12,360 bases of DNA from Paramuribaculum sp. (GCA_029051835.1 JAIDKJ010000441.1:1-12360), one strand, 5' to 3'; numbered from the stretch's first letter, positions 1 to 9,385 are shown. Numbers and translations: made by a program. The notes: generated by a model not told the origin, from the letters alone.

Positions 1-1174
1 GTCCGAGCCACTTCTCCTGAAGCGCCGGCAGGGTGATCTGGATATTGGGCACTCCGCCGTCAACGTGGGCTATGCGTGTGCCGAGAGAGGCCATCTTGTT
101 GACCTCGTCGATGCGCTTGCCGGCGATGTAGTTGAGGCCGTCGAGATTGTCATTGTCGGCGGGTACGCGCAGCTCGTTGTCGGATGCGGCTACCGAAATG
201 ACGGTTTCGAAAATGGTGCGTTCGCCCTCCTGTATCCACTGACCCATGGAGTGAAGGTCGGTGGTGAGGTCGACCGACGCGGGGAATATGCCCTTGCCGT
301 CCTTGCCCTCGCTCTCGCCGTAGAGCTGTTTCCACCATTCGCCGAAGTAGTGGAGTTTGGGGTTGAAGTTGGCCAGTATCTCAGTCTTCTTTCCGGCGCG
401 GTAGAGAGCGTTGCGGGTGGCGGCGTAGAGCAGCGACTGGTTGTCGAGCGATGCTCCGGTGGTAGCGGCTTCCATTTCGGCAGCGCCCTGCAGGAGCGCG
501 CGTATGTCGTATCCGGCCACTGCTATGGGGAGCAGGCCTACAGGAGTGAGCACCGAGAAGCGTCCGCCTACATTGTCGGCGATCACGAATGTCTTGTAGC
601 CCTCTTCGGTGGCCAGCTGGCGCAGTGCGCCGCGCTTGGCGTCGGTGATGGCTACGGTCAGTTCGGCGGCTTTCTGCTTGCCGGCCTGCTTTTCGAGTTT
701 CTCTTTGAGCAGGCGGAAGGCTATTGCGGGTTCGGTGGTGGTGCCCGATTTGGAGATCACCACGATGCCGAATTTCTTGCCGTCGAGGAGCTGCAGCAGT
801 TCATGCATGTAGTCCTCTCCGATGTTCTGTCCGGCAAACACCACTTTCGTCGCGCTGCTGTCGCTGCGATAGGCTGCAAACGAGTCGCTCAGAGCCTCGA
901 TGACTGCTTTGGCGCCGAGGTATGAGCCGCCTATGCCTACGCACACCACATATTCGCACTCCTTGCGCAGGCGCTCGGCGGTGGCTGCTATGTCGTCGAC
1001 GAGGTCGGCGGTTGTTTCCGTGGGGAGTTTTACCCATCCGAGGAAGTCGTTGCCGGCTCCGGTGCCGTTGTCGACTTTGGCGAGAGCTTCGGATGCTTCG
1101 GGCAGCATGGCGCTGACGGTGCTTTCGGTTATGGGGCCGAAAGCGTTGCTGATGTTTACTTTTATGGTATCCAT
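1..1174 (-). CDS. pgi: Glucose-6-phosphate isomerase, partial (C-terminus beyond window edge)
   Basis: Interconverts glucose 6-phosphate and fructose 6-phosphate in the cytoplasm (glycolysis and gluconeogenesis). Reading the minus strand from the ATG at 1174-1172 gives 391 uninterrupted codons to the window edge with no stop, so the 3' end is missing; bacterial enzymes of this short type are about 445 residues, so roughly 50 are lost. The N-terminus reads [18 protein letters not shown]. Visible family marks are the sugar-phosphate-binding KSGTTTEPA (about residues 142-150), the first PGI signature [14 protein letters not shown] (about 200-213), the YGESEGK segment (about 285-291) holding the likely catalytic glutamate, and [10 protein letters not shown] (about 308-317). 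The second PGI signature, near the C-terminus, would lie outside the window. It follows gpsA after a 115-base gap, in the same direction. No promoter is obvious in that gap, so read-through from lysS-gpsA is plausible. Confidence 0.96.
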   Translation of the reverse strand, partial: MDTIKVNISNAFGPITESTVSAMLPEASEALAKVDNGTGAGNDFLGWVKLPTETTADLVDDIAATAERLRKECEYVVCVGIGGSYLGAKAVIEALSDSFAAYRSDSSATKVVFAGQNIGEDYMHELLQLLDGKKFGIVVISKSGTTTEPAIAFRLLKEKLEKQAGKQKAAELTVAITDAKRGALRQLATEEGYKTFVIADNVGGRFSVLTPVGLLPIAVAGYDIRALLQGAAEMEAATTGASLDNQSLLYAATRNALYRAGKKTEILANFNPKLHYFGEWWKQLYGESEGKDGKGIFPASVDLTTDLHSMGQWIQEGERTIFETVISVAASDNELRVPADNDNLDGLNYIAGKRIDEVNKMASLGTRIAHVDGGVPNIQITLPALQEKWLG

Positions 1175-1289
1175 TTGATTAATGTTAAGTTGCTGTAGAG
1201 AGAGCCTGCGGGCTGTCGGCGGTATGCGGGCGGCCCTGCTTCGGTGTATAACGGTCGCAGGGGGAGCAGAGTTCAGCGTCGCCTTCAGG

Positions 1290-2285
1290 TCAGATAAATG
1301 TGTCGCTCATTTTGGCGATGGCTTTCGAGGGATTTATGCCCCGGTAGAGTATGTCGAAAACTCCGTCGAGTATCGGCATCGGCACATCGTAGCGTTCGTT
1401 TATCTCGTGGATGCATTTGGTGCCGTAGTAGCCTTCGGCAGTCTGTTCCATCTCCATTCGGGCAGCCTTGACCGAATATCCGCGGCCTATCATCGACCCG
1501 AAGTTGTGGTTGCGGCTGAAGCGCGAATAGGAGGTCACGAGCAGGTCGCCGAGATAGACGGAGTCGCATATCTGGCGCGGACGCGGATATACGGTGTCGA
1601 TGAAGCGCTCCATCTCCCTGATGGCGTTGCTGACGAGCATTGCCAGGAAGTTGTCGCCGTTCTTGAGTCCGTGGACTATTCCGGCGGCGATCGAATAGAC
1701 GTTTTTGAGCACCGCGGCATATTCTATGCCGTCGACATCGCTTGATGTGATGGTTTTCAGCGTTTTGCCGCTGAGGCATGACGCGAATTTCTCGGCCATG
1801 AACAGGTCGTGGCCGCCGACTGTGAGATAGCTCTGACGGCCAAGGGCCACCTCCTCGGCATGACACGGGCCGCTGACCACGAGGGTGCGTTCGGGAAGAA
1901 CGCCGAACCGCCGCTGCATATAGGTGGATATGAGCTGGTTGCCGTCGGGGACTATCCCCTTTACGGCCGATGCCACATATTTGTCGGATATGTCGGTGGT
2001 GATCTTGTCGACGTGGGCCTTGAAATAGGGCGACGGCATGACCAGAAGCAGTGTATCGGCATTGCGGCACGCTTCGTTGATGTCCGACGAGAATTCGATG
2101 CGCTCTATGTCGAAAATGACGTCGCTCAGGTAGGCCGGATTACGCCGCATACGCTTGAAGTCGGCTATGCGGTCGTCGCGCCGCATATACCAGATGATCG
2201 ATTCGCAGTTTTCGAGCAGGAGTTTGGCCAGAGCCGTGGCCCAGCTTCCTCCGCCCATTACGGCTATAGTACCTGGAAAATTCAT
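1290..2285 (-). CDS. gpsA: Glycerol-3-phosphate dehydrogenase [NAD(P)+]
   Basis: Reduces dihydroxyacetone phosphate to sn-glycerol 3-phosphate, the backbone for membrane phospholipids; a soluble cytoplasmic enzyme. The 331-residue product has the usual length. It opens with a Rossmann nucleotide-binding loop, [15 protein letters not shown] (residues 9-23), here with Gly-Gly-Gly in place of the commoner GAG. Then come [10 protein letters not shown] (about 106-115, catalytic-site Lys109), [12 protein letters not shown] (138-149), [13 protein letters not shown] (about 191-203, catalytic Lys194) and the C-terminal substrate-binding [18 protein letters not shown] (246-263). All expected key residues are present. 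The start at 2285 puts the nucleotide-binding loop at the normal distance from the N-terminus. It lies between lysS (169 bases upstream) and pgi (115 bases downstream), all in one direction. I recall this three-gene order from other Bacteroidales genomes but could not check it here. Confidence 0.96.
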   Translation of the reverse strand: MNFPGTIAVMGGGSWATALAKLLLENCESIIWYMRRDDRIADFKRMRRNPAYLSDVIFDIERIEFSSDINEACRNADTLLLVMPSPYFKAHVDKITTDISDKYVASAVKGIVPDGNQLISTYMQRRFGVLPERTLVVSGPCHAEEVALGRQSYLTVGGHDLFMAEKFASCLSGKTLKTITSSDVDGIEYAAVLKNVYSIAAGIVHGLKNGDNFLAMLVSNAIREMERFIDTVYPRPRQICDSVYLGDLLVTSYSRFSRNHNFGSMIGRGYSVKAARMEMEQTAEGYYGTKCIHEINERYDVPMPILDGVFDILYRGINPSKAIAKMSDTFI

Positions 2286-2392
2286 AGGTGGGTAATCAGT
2301 TTAGACCGACAGCAGGAGGCCTCATGGCCGCTTGTCTGCCGTTGAATTACTTCATGGTATGGGGTGATGGTTGTCGGAAATCTGCCGGCCGC

Positions 2393-2429
2393 CGGAGAGC
2401 CGCTGCCGGTTGCGGGCTGCGGCTCTCCG
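2393..2429 (-). terminator. Hairpin downstream of lysS (possible terminator or 3' processing stem)
   Basis: An 11-bp perfect inverted repeat, CGGAGAGCCGC (2393-2403) and GCGGCTCTCCG (2419-2429), encloses a 15-base loop 26 bases beyond the lysS stop codon. The stem is very G+C-rich, but on the minus strand it is not followed by a T tract. It could be an attenuating or RNA-stabilising stem rather than a full intrinsic terminator, and gpsA may still be read from the lysS promoter. Confidence 0.4.
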
Positions 2430-2454
2430 CTGTGGTTGCGGCGGTGAGATTGGT

Positions 2455-4203
2455 TTATTCTTCGATCGACGAGGCTGCTGTGGCTATCCACTGCTTTACG
2501 TCGTCGGCCGAGGGGTTGGACAGTCCGAGCTTGAACTTCTTGTTGAGTCCGCAGAGGTCCTGTTGCAGTTTGCCGGCCGATGCTGTGGCGGCGAGCTGCT
2601 GCAGGGTCAGCACTCCGAGTTTGTGGAGCGCGGGCACCCATTCCTCGGCGACTCCCGCGGCGGCAAACTGTGCGGGGGTGTCGCGGCGGGCGGTCTTTTC
2701 GGGACGCATCTGCGGGAAGAAGAGCACTTCCTGTATGGTCGTCTGGCCGGTCATGAGCATCACCAGACGGTCCATGCCGATGCCCATGCCCGAAGTCGGC
2801 GGCATGCCGTATTCGAGGGCGCGTATGAAGTCCTTGTCGATGATCATGGCTTCGTCGTCGCCTTTCTCGCTGAGTTTCATCTGCTCTACGAAGCGCTCAT
2901 ACTGGTCGATGGGGTCGTTGAGCTCGGAGTAGGCGTTGGCCAGCTCCTTGCCGTTGACCATCAGCTCGAAGCGCTCGGTGAGCTCGGGGTTGTCGCGGTG
3001 GCGCTTGGTCAGCGGTGACATCTCGATGGGGTAGTCGATGATGAATGTGGGCTGTATGTAGCGGCCTTCGCATTTCTCGCCGAAAATCTCGTCGATGAGC
3101 TTGCCTTTGCCCATCGAGGGATCCACCTCGATGTCGAGCTGTGCGCACACTTCGCGCAGCTGCTCCTCGTTCATGCCGGTGATGTCGATGCCGGTGAATT
3201 CCTTGATCGAGTCGATCATGGTGACGCGCTTGAACGGCGCCTTGAACGAGATGACGTTGTCGCCCACCTTCACTTCGGTGGTGCCGTTGACGTCGAGGCA
3301 TATCTTTTCGAGCATCTTCTCGGTGAAGTCCATCATCCAGTTGTAGTCCTTATAGGCCACGTAGATCTCCATGCAGGTGAATTCCGGATTGTGGGTGCGA
3401 TCCATGCCTTCGTTGCGGAAGTTCTTGGAGAATTCATATACTCCTTCGAATCCGCCCACGATCAGACGCTTGAGATAAAGCTCGTCGGCTATGCGCAGGT
3501 AGAGGGGTATGTCGAGCGCGTTGTGATGCGTCACAAACGGGCGGGCCGACGCTCCGCCGGGTATCGACTGGAGTATCGGGGTCTCCACCTCCATGTAGCC
3601 GGCGGTGTTGAAATATTCGCGCATCGAGTTGTAGACTTTGGTGCGCTTGATGAAGATCTCCTTCACGCCGTCGTTGACCACGAGGTCCACGTAGCGGCGG
3701 CGGTAGCGGAGCTCGGGGTCGTCAAATGCGTCGTAGGTCACGCCGTCCTTCACCTTGACTATCGGGAGCGGACGCAGCGACTTGCCCAGCACGGTGATGC
3801 GTTCGGCGTGGACTGTGATCTCGCCCATCTGTGTACGGAACACGAATCCCTCCACTCCGATGAAGTCGCCGATGTCGAGCAGCTTCTTCACGACGGTGTT
3901 GTAGAATTCCTTGTCCTCGCCCGGACAGATGTCGTCGCGGCTCACGTAGATCTGGATGCGGCCGCGCGAATCCTGAAGCTCAAGGAACGACGCCTTGCCC
4001 ATGACACGGCGGCTCATGACGCGTCCGGCCACGCTGACCTTGCGGACGGGAGCGTCGTCGCTGAAGTCGCGTTTGATCTCGTCGGTGTAGGCTGTCACTT
4101 TGTATTCGGCAGCCGGATATGGCTCTATGCCGAGCCGCCTCATCTCCTCGAGGCTTCCGCGGCGCACTATTTCCTGTTCGCTCAGTTCAAGAATATTGGT
4201 CAT
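2455..4203 (-). CDS. lysS: Lysine--tRNA ligase, class II, with C-terminal extension
   Basis: Charges tRNA-Lys with lysine, using ATP, in the cytoplasm. I chose the ATG at 4203 ([20 protein letters not shown]) rather than an in-frame ATG 17 codons upstream. The upstream residues look non-coding, and the -7 promoter box at 4252-4259 sits on the earlier start. The product is 582 residues. An OB-fold anticodon-binding domain (about 55-145) contains [21 protein letters not shown]. The class II catalytic core follows: motif 1 around [19 protein letters not shown] (202-220), motif 2 [20 protein letters not shown] (262-281) and motif 3 [16 protein letters not shown] (471-486). About 80 residues follow the catalytic core (roughly 503-582), ending in helical sequence; E. 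coli LysS (505 residues) stops near this point. I believe such tails are common in Bacteroidetes LysRS, but their role is unclear to me. It is the first gene of the lysS-gpsA-pgi run. Confidence 0.96.
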   Translation of the reverse strand: MTNILELSEQEIVRRGSLEEMRRLGIEPYPAAEYKVTAYTDEIKRDFSDDAPVRKVSVAGRVMSRRVMGKASFLELQDSRGRIQIYVSRDDICPGEDKEFYNTVVKKLLDIGDFIGVEGFVFRTQMGEITVHAERITVLGKSLRPLPIVKVKDGVTYDAFDDPELRYRRRYVDLVVNDGVKEIFIKRTKVYNSMREYFNTAGYMEVETPILQSIPGGASARPFVTHHNALDIPLYLRIADELYLKRLIVGGFEGVYEFSKNFRNEGMDRTHNPEFTCMEIYVAYKDYNWMMDFTEKMLEKICLDVNGTTEVKVGDNVISFKAPFKRVTMIDSIKEFTGIDITGMNEEQLREVCAQLDIEVDPSMGKGKLIDEIFGEKCEGRYIQPTFIIDYPIEMSPLTKRHRDNPELTERFELMVNGKELANAYSELNDPIDQYERFVEQMKLSEKGDDEAMIIDKDFIRALEYGMPPTSGMGIGMDRLVMLMTGQTTIQEVLFFPQMRPEKTARRDTPAQFAAAGVAEEWVPALHKLGVLTLQQLAATASAGKLQQDLCGLNKKFKLGLSNPSADDVKQWIATAASSIEE

Positions 4204-4251
4204 AAGCTTGTATGTGGATGCTTTGTATGAATGCGTTGGTGCAATTTTTTG

Positions 4252-4259
4252 CAAATTTA
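4252..4259 (-). promoter_or_regulatory. Bacteroidetes-type -7 promoter box upstream of lysS
   Basis: The minus strand reads TAAATTTG, a full match to the Bacteroidetes -7 consensus TAnnTTTG, 48 bases upstream of the chosen lysS start. The -33 position, about 20 bases further upstream, carries only a weak match (TGTT around 4277-4280). The box lies beyond the hairpin ending the upstream export operon, so lysS probably has its own promoter. Confidence 0.5.
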
Positions 4260-4310
4260 GCCATTATTTTCCTAATAACAGCCCATATGCGGCGTAAAAA
4301 CGTCGCTACA

Positions 4311-4335
4311 GCCGTCCGGAAGAGATCCGGACGGC
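4311..4335 (-). terminator. Intrinsic-terminator-like hairpin after the export operon
   Basis: A perfect 10-bp stem, GCCGTCCGGA (4311-4320) and TCCGGACGGC (4326-4335), has a 5-base loop (agaga). It lies 33 bases past the stop codon of the second ABC permease. On the minus strand a short T run (GTTTTT) comes about 9 bases after the stem, which is later than in a classical terminator. Its place between the permease gene and the lysS promoter fits termination of the export operon. Confidence 0.55.
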
Positions 4336-4368
4336 CTTAAAGCAGGTGAGGGACTTCAGAGTACGCCG

Positions 4369-5565
4369 TCAGACGGTGCGCGGCGACGTGCGGCCGAAAA
4401 GCCCGAAGCGGCGTGTGAGGATCCATGCCACGCCGAAGTATAGAGCCGAGAGTCCCCACAGCATCATGGTGGGATGGCTCTGCTGGGCGAACGAGGCTCC
4501 GTTGGAGTTGATGCGGATGAATCCCTCTATGCCCCATGTGGCGGGGATGAAGTCGCCGACAAGCTGCCAGAAGGGTCCCATGGCGTAGCGCGGCCATGTG
4601 AGGCCGGAGAGAAACAGGAATACTACGGAGGTGAACACCACCACCATCAGTGAGGCTTCGCGCTCGGTGACAAACGATGACACGCAGAAGCCGAGCATCG
4701 AGGCGGCCACGGTCATCGGCAGGATGTAGACAAGGCTGTCGAGCATCGAGTCGAGATGAGGCAGGGTGAACATCCAGGGCACGAAATGCAGGGCGTAGAG
4801 CGCCATCGGTATGTAGATCGTGGTGTAGCACAGTGTCTTGCCGATAAGCGTAGCGGAGGCCGGGGCGTCGACCGACAGTGGATCGGTGCCTCCGTTGCGG
4901 CGACGTCGTTCGGCGGCTCCGCCGGCGAGCATGGCCACGCCGAGTATCAGGCTCTGATGGAGGATGAGCACGAGCACTCCGGGCATGATGAAGGAGGCGA
5001 AGCCCTGGGTGGGGTCGCCCATCATTATCGAATGGACGTCGATCGGCGAGCCGCCGATATCCTGAAGCAGCAATCCTCCGGATGCTATCTTTTCCTGCTG
5101 GTGGCGTGTGGCAATGGCCATCTGCAGGTCGGTGAGGTTGAACAGGGCCTGACGGTAGCGGAGCAGCAGGCTGACGTCGGCGTAATAAGTCACGTTGGCC
5201 TGTTCGCCGCGTCCGAGTTGCTTGGCGTAGCCGGCCGGAATCTCAAGTATGCCGTACACCTCCTTGCGGTTCATCATGCGGCGGGCGGCCTCCATGTCGG
5301 GGGCATACTGGTAGACCTCCAGTCCGTCGGTGGCGTCGACCATCCGGGTCAGTTCGCGGCTTGGGGCGGTGCGGCTGTGGTCGACCACGGCTATCGGCAT
5401 GTCGCGTATCAGCTCGGGGTTGTAGATCAGCGTGTAGACTATCGGGTAGAAGAGCGGCAGGGCGAAGAAGAAGAGCATCACTCCCATGTCGTGAAACACC
5501 AGATAGAACTCTCTTCGCCATACTCTGAAGAGCGATGTCGGCCAGTTGTAGCGTGTGTGGCTCAT
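4369..5565 (-). CDS. ABC-2 family exporter permease (second of pair, YbhR/YbhS-like)
   Basis: Inner-membrane permease of the ABC-2 type (ABC2_membrane_3-like), 398 residues, the usual size. A single N-terminal membrane segment (about 28-48, LFFFALPLFYPIVYTLIY) is followed by a large extracytoplasmic domain (about 50-185), with AVVDHSRTAPSRELTRMVDA typical of the group. A C-terminal block of about five membrane helices then starts near MPGVLVLILHQSLILGVAML (about 193-212), continues through LVYILPMTVAASMLGFCVSS, and includes the conserved LSGLTWP segment near 318-324. It begins 6 bases after the stop codon of the preceding permease gene, so the two are almost certainly translationally coupled and probably form a heterodimer. 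With the adaptor and outer-membrane genes upstream it should make a tripartite exporter. The substrate cannot be told from the sequence; drugs, lipids or peptides are all possible. No ATP-binding domain is encoded in it. Confidence 0.88.
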   Translation of the reverse strand: MSHTRYNWPTSLFRVWRREFYLVFHDMGVMLFFFALPLFYPIVYTLIYNPELIRDMPIAVVDHSRTAPSRELTRMVDATDGLEVYQYAPDMEAARRMMNRKEVYGILEIPAGYAKQLGRGEQANVTYYADVSLLLRYRQALFNLTDLQMAIATRHQQEKIASGGLLLQDIGGSPIDVHSIMMGDPTQGFASFIMPGVLVLILHQSLILGVAMLAGGAAERRRRNGGTDPLSVDAPASATLIGKTLCYTTIYIPMALYALHFVPWMFTLPHLDSMLDSLVYILPMTVAASMLGFCVSSFVTEREASLMVVVFTSVVFLFLSGLTWPRYAMGPFWQLVGDFIPATWGIEGFIRINSNGASFAQQSHPTMMLWGLSALYFGVAWILTRRFGLFGRTSPRTV

Positions 5566-5571
5566 GATGCG

Positions 5572-6735
5572 TCAGGGTACGTAAACAGGGTTAAGACAAT
5601 GTTTCTTGAGCCGGCGCAGAGGCAGCAGAGCCACTATCGGGAAGATAAGCAGGGCGGCGTAATACCATCTCGAATAATAGAGCGGTATGCCGTTGAGAGC
5701 CTGGTCGGCATAGATGAGGAAGTAGTAGCGCATAGGCAGGATATAGCTGAAGATGCCTATGGACGGATACATGCTCGGCACCGGGAAGGAGTAGGCGGCG
5801 ATGGAGAAGGTGAGTATGCCTGTCAGGGAGCATATGCTCAGCGAGAGGCGCAGGTTGGGGACGGCGCAGCATATTATTACGGCGAACGCCTGCGAGGCCA
5901 TGACCATCAGCGCCATGGCCAGAAGCATATGCCATAGCGGGCAGTTGAGCGGACAGTTGCAGTAGCCGTAGATGACCGACTGGCAGAAAAATCCCACGAT
6001 CGTCATTATGGCCCATTGCGGAATGAGCTTGCCGGCCAGTGCGATCGACATCGATCCGCCTGCGGTGCGAAGCCACGTCGGCGATGTCTGTCGTTTGATC
6101 TCGTCGCAGATGGTGTAGGCGGTGAGCAGCAGAGCCATGAGGGATAGGACGGAGGGTATGAACGAGTTGGCCAGATATATCAGATAGTTGAGCCAGGGGT
6201 TGCCGATGGGGTTGGAGTTGATGACCACAGGCTGTATGAGGGCGCGGGCGGTGTTGTCGCCTACGCCCATGCTTGTCAGCGTGGTGGCGGCGAGGCCTCC
6301 GGCGGTGGTGACGGCCTGTGTCTTGAATCCCTTGAAGGCCAGTGTTCCGGGTACGAACACTGTCATGTCGCTGTAGAAGGTCAGCGTGGCGCCGGTGCCG
6401 CCTATGGCGTCGCGCTGGAAGTCGCGCGGTATGAGGAAGAAGCCGAACGTCTGGCCTCGGCGCACACGGTCGAGAGCCTCGCTGTAGCTCAGGTCGCGAT
6501 GGGTGATGTCGATCAGTTCGGTGGCGTTGAGATTGCGTGTGATGCGCCTCGACAGTTCCGACTGGTCGAGATCCACCACCGATACGGGCACTTTCAGCGG
6601 CAGTCCCTCCTTCATCAGATCCACGAAGAATATGGCGAAGGCTACCGGCACCACGACCATCGCGGCAATGTATAGCTTGCGCGAACAGATCCGGTGCCAG
6701 CCGTAGGCGAGTGATTGAAGCAGTGGGGTGAGCAT
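5572..6735 (-). CDS. ABC-2 family exporter permease (first of pair, YbhR/YbhS-like)
   Basis: Inner-membrane ABC-2 permease of 387 residues. A first membrane helix (about 22-40, LYIAAMVVVPVAFAIFFVDL) leads into an extracytoplasmic domain containing VSVVDLDQSELSRRITRNLN and a long stretch ending near residue 180. The C-terminal membrane block runs from about FIPSVLSLMALLLTAYTICD to the end, with ICSLTGILTFSIAAYSFPVP and a final helix YYAALLIFPIVALLPL. The architecture matches its downstream neighbour, but the sequences are clearly divergent, as expected for two halves of a heterodimer rather than a recent duplication. It starts 40 bases after the adaptor gene. The permease has no Walker A or signature motif and would need a separate ATPase subunit if it works as a normal ABC exporter. 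Confidence 0.88.
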   Translation of the reverse strand: MLTPLLQSLAYGWHRICSRKLYIAAMVVVPVAFAIFFVDLMKEGLPLKVPVSVVDLDQSELSRRITRNLNATELIDITHRDLSYSEALDRVRRGQTFGFFLIPRDFQRDAIGGTGATLTFYSDMTVFVPGTLAFKGFKTQAVTTAGGLAATTLTSMGVGDNTARALIQPVVINSNPIGNPWLNYLIYLANSFIPSVLSLMALLLTAYTICDEIKRQTSPTWLRTAGGSMSIALAGKLIPQWAIMTIVGFFCQSVIYGYCNCPLNCPLWHMLLAMALMVMASQAFAVIICCAVPNLRLSLSICSLTGILTFSIAAYSFPVPSMYPSIGIFSYILPMRYYFLIYADQALNGIPLYYSRWYYAALLIFPIVALLPLRRLKKHCLNPVYVP

Positions 6736-6775
6736 CGCTGGGTGTTTGGGGTGGGTTGGATATATGGCTGAGGCC

Positions 6776-7771
6776 TTATTTCTTGCGGTAAAGCACTGTC
6801 ATGCCGGGACGCAGGTCGGGTATGGGGTCGGTGGTGCGGGCCTTGACCTCGAAGGTGCGGCTGTCCCAGTCGCCGGTGGCTTTGGTGGCTCTCCATGTGG
6901 CATAGCTGCCCATGTCGCGCACGTAGTAGATGCGGGCCGAGGTGGTCATGTGGTCGAGAGCGGGTATCTCCACTGTGATGGAGTCGCCGAGCTTCATCTG
7001 GCTGAGCATCTCTTCGCGCACGTTGAATGTCACCCACTTGTCGGCGATCTTCAGCAGGCTCATGATGGGCGCTCCGAGGCTGACGAGTTCTCCGGGCTGG
7101 GGATATATCAGGTCGATCTGACCGTCGCAGGGGGCGGTGAGATACTGGTCTTCGAGCAGGCTCTCCACTTCGGCCACTCCTCCGCGGGCTGCGTTGACGA
7201 GAGCTGCGGCGCTCGCCTTGTCCTCCTTCTGAGCGCCGGAGCGTGCGAGGCTCAGCTGGCTTTCGGCGGCCTGCTGTGCGGCCACGGCGGCGTCGTAGGC
7301 GGCCTTGGCTTCATCGCGTTTCTGCTCCGACACCACTCCCTGCTCGAAGAGGCGCTGCATGCGGTCGTAGGTCTTGCGTGTGATGGTGGCGCCGGCCTTG
7401 GCCTGTGCCACCAGTTCGGCGGCTGCCTGTATGATCTGCGAGCGTGTGCCGGCGTCGATCTTCTGGTTTTGCGCGGCGGCGGCTGTTTCCATGGCCTCGG
7501 CCTGCATGAGCTTGGCTTCGACGAGCGACGAATGGATGTGTACGAGCGTGTCGCCGGCTTTCACCATGTCGCCTTCCGACACCATGAATTCGACGACGCG
7601 TCCGGGCAGTTTGCCCGAGATGCGCACGGAGGTGGCGTCGGCCTGTCCCTCGATAAATTCGTCGGGTTCGCGCATGAATACAAAGCCTATGACGGCGAGC
7701 AGCAGTGTGACGACCACGATGGCGATAAGTCCGAACATCAGCGATCGGTTTTCGGTCTTTTCAGCGTCCAT
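6776..7771 (-). CDS. HlyD-family periplasmic adaptor (membrane fusion protein)
   Basis: Periplasmic adaptor that links inner-membrane permeases to a TolC-type channel; 331 residues, normal for the YbhG/EmrA-like group. It has an N-terminal membrane anchor (about 11-32, LMFGLIAIVVVTLLLAVIGF). The first half of a lipoyl-like domain follows (about 44-80, ISGKLPGRVVEFMVSEGD), then an alpha-helical, Ala/Gln-rich coiled-coil hairpin (about 82-205) and the second lipoyl half (LTAPCDGQIDLIYPQPGELV, about 216-235). A C-terminal beta-barrel domain ends with PDLRPGMTVLYRKK. No lipobox is seen, so anchoring is by the transmembrane helix. It lies 63 bases downstream of the tolC-like gene and 40 bases upstream of the first permease gene, inside one operon. 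Confidence 0.92.
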   Translation of the reverse strand: MDAEKTENRSLMFGLIAIVVVTLLLAVIGFVFMREPDEFIEGQADATSVRISGKLPGRVVEFMVSEGDMVKAGDTLVHIHSSLVEAKLMQAEAMETAAAAQNQKIDAGTRSQIIQAAAELVAQAKAGATITRKTYDRMQRLFEQGVVSEQKRDEAKAAYDAAVAAQQAAESQLSLARSGAQKEDKASAAALVNAARGGVAEVESLLEDQYLTAPCDGQIDLIYPQPGELVSLGAPIMSLLKIADKWVTFNVREEMLSQMKLGDSITVEIPALDHMTTSARIYYVRDMGSYATWRATKATGDWDSRTFEVKARTTDPIPDLRPGMTVLYRKK

Positions 7772-7834
7772 ATATCAGTAGTAGTTGTTGGTTTTTGTCG
7801 ATGGGTGAAATAGTTGGATAGTTGCGTCCCGGAG

Positions 7835-9340
7835 TCAGTATTGCAGATTGCCGAGCACTTTCGAGAGGTAGACGTCGCAGAGGCGCACGTCGATCATCGC
7901 GTCGATGTTTTCGGAGTTGGCTTTGAGCCATGCCGTCTGCGCTTCCATGACGTTGTCGGTGGTCATCACTCCTTCGCGGAAGCCTATGTCGGCCTGACGC
8001 AGGTTTTCGTCGGCTTTGGCCAGATTGGCGGTGGTCATGAGGAATGTCTTCTGGGCTTCCTGGGCGCGGAATGCGCTCTGGCTCACCTGCAGGCTCACCA
8101 TCTCGCGGGCGTCGGCAAGCTCAAGGCGTGCCATGGCGGTGCGGGAGCGGGCGGCCCGGAGCTTGTTGTAGTTGCCGCCCCAGTGCCATATCGGCACAGT
8201 GAGCATGGCTCCTACCGAGAAGGCTCCCGAGAAGCGTTTCTTGAATCCGTCGAACATGTTGGGGTTGCTGAACGAGTAGGCTCCTACTATCGCCAGATTG
8301 GGGAGCATGGCCGACAGAGCCACTTTCTCGCCCTGTTCGAGCATCTTCACTCCGTAGCCGAGGGCGCGCAGGTCGGAGCGCCGCTGATACACCTCGTCCA
8401 TGTCGTAGGCCGAGGCGGCCATCGGAGCCGACGATGCGGCTTGGCTCAGATCGGCGTCTTCGTCGGCGAGGGTGAGCGGGGTGTCGACCGGGAGTCCGCA
8501 CAGCTGGGCGAGAGCCATGCGCGACAGCGCCAGTCCGTTGTCGACCTTGGTCTGGTCAACCTGTGCCTGATTGAGTTTCACCTCTACGGTCAGCAGGTCG
8601 GAGCGCGTGGCGACTCCTTCATTGACCATGGCCTGAACGTTGGAGCGGAGGGTGTCGAGCAGCGCCACGTAGCTGAGCGTGAGTTTCTGCTTGGCTTTGA
8701 GCGACACTACCTGCCAGTAGGCGGCATCGACGGCGTAGACTATGTTTTGCGCCTCGTTGCTCTTCATCTCGCGGGCCAGCTCCTCGGCAAAGTGAGTGAG
8801 CCGGTTGAGAGCCATGATTTTGCCTCCCATGTAGACCGGTTGCGTGAGGGTCACGGCTCCGAAAAACACGTTGTGGATATCGTAGGTCATGGCCTCTTTG
8901 GGTATGAGCGCAACGGTTTCGGGCACGTATTGTCCGTTGGGCTGCTTCAGCGGCTCGCCTGTCAGCGGATTTTTGGCTATGTTGAACTCATATTTCTGCG
9001 TCGCAGGGTCAAACGTCTTTGTCGGCAGCAGCTGGTCGGAGTCGAAGATCGAGATGTTCTTCTGATTGTAGGTGTAGCCTCCGGCAAAGTCGATCGAAGG
9101 CAGGTAGGCCGCAAATGCCGCGCGGTTGTCGAAATGGGCGGCGTTGACGGCTTCGTTGCGTATGAGAAGCTGTTTGTTGCTCTGGAGCGCCATGCTTCGG
9201 CACGAATCGAGGCTCAGTGTCATTGACGCCGTTTCGGGCCTCTGCCGTGAGTCGTCGCCGGTAGTGGTAGCGGTGGCCGATGCCGGCATTGCGAGGGCAG
9301 CTGCCAGAAGCGTTATTGATGAAATAAGTGGTCGTGTCAT
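7835..9340 (-). CDS. TolC-family outer-membrane efflux protein
   Basis: Outer-membrane channel-tunnel component of a tripartite exporter, OEP family, 501 residues. I chose the ATG at 9340 because it opens directly with a clean signal peptide (MTRPLISSITLLAAALAMPA, cleavage likely after the ASA near 23). An in-frame ATG 8 codons upstream would add MFLYHKQG ahead of it. There is no lipobox cysteine. Two OEP-type repeats are visible. The first begins at LSLDSCRSMALQSNKQLLIR and the second near MDEVYQRRSDLRALGYGVKM, each followed by long Ala-rich helices. A loop insertion with NPLTGEPLKQPNGQ near residue 128 probably belongs to the outer-membrane barrel region. AAGGA touches the start codon, too close for a good ribosome site. 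It is the first gene of the export operon. No TAnnTTTG box is visible in the short gap after trpB, so its promoter is unclear. Confidence 0.92.
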   Translation of the reverse strand: MTRPLISSITLLAAALAMPASATATTTGDDSRQRPETASMTLSLDSCRSMALQSNKQLLIRNEAVNAAHFDNRAAFAAYLPSIDFAGGYTYNQKNISIFDSDQLLPTKTFDPATQKYEFNIAKNPLTGEPLKQPNGQYVPETVALIPKEAMTYDIHNVFFGAVTLTQPVYMGGKIMALNRLTHFAEELAREMKSNEAQNIVYAVDAAYWQVVSLKAKQKLTLSYVALLDTLRSNVQAMVNEGVATRSDLLTVEVKLNQAQVDQTKVDNGLALSRMALAQLCGLPVDTPLTLADEDADLSQAASSAPMAASAYDMDEVYQRRSDLRALGYGVKMLEQGEKVALSAMLPNLAIVGAYSFSNPNMFDGFKKRFSGAFSVGAMLTVPIWHWGGNYNKLRAARSRTAMARLELADAREMVSLQVSQSAFRAQEAQKTFLMTTANLAKADENLRQADIGFREGVMTTDNVMEAQTAWLKANSENIDAMIDVRLCDVYLSKVLGNLQY

Positions 9341-9385
9341 TCCTTGCTTGTGATAGAGAAACATGAGATAGGCCGGAGTCTGAAC

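Noticed and set aside
65..925. Plus-strand 286-codon open frame opposite pgi
   Set aside because: It is the antisense of pgi; its residues show only Gly/Val-rich shadow sequence, while the minus strand has clear PGI motifs.
1175..1289. Separate promoter or structured leader for pgi
   Set aside because: The gap has some GCCCGC/GCGGGC complementarity, but no TAnnTTTG box and no convincing stem.
4756..5937. Plus-strand 393-codon open frame across the two permease genes
   Set aside because: It crosses the boundary between two real genes and shows no membrane segments or known motifs, so it is an antisense shadow.
7814..9226. Plus-strand 470-codon open frame opposite the tolC-like gene
   Set aside because: Long antisense frames are common in G+C-rich coding DNA. 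The product is His/Gly/Val-rich without domains, and the minus strand has a signal peptide and OEP repeats.
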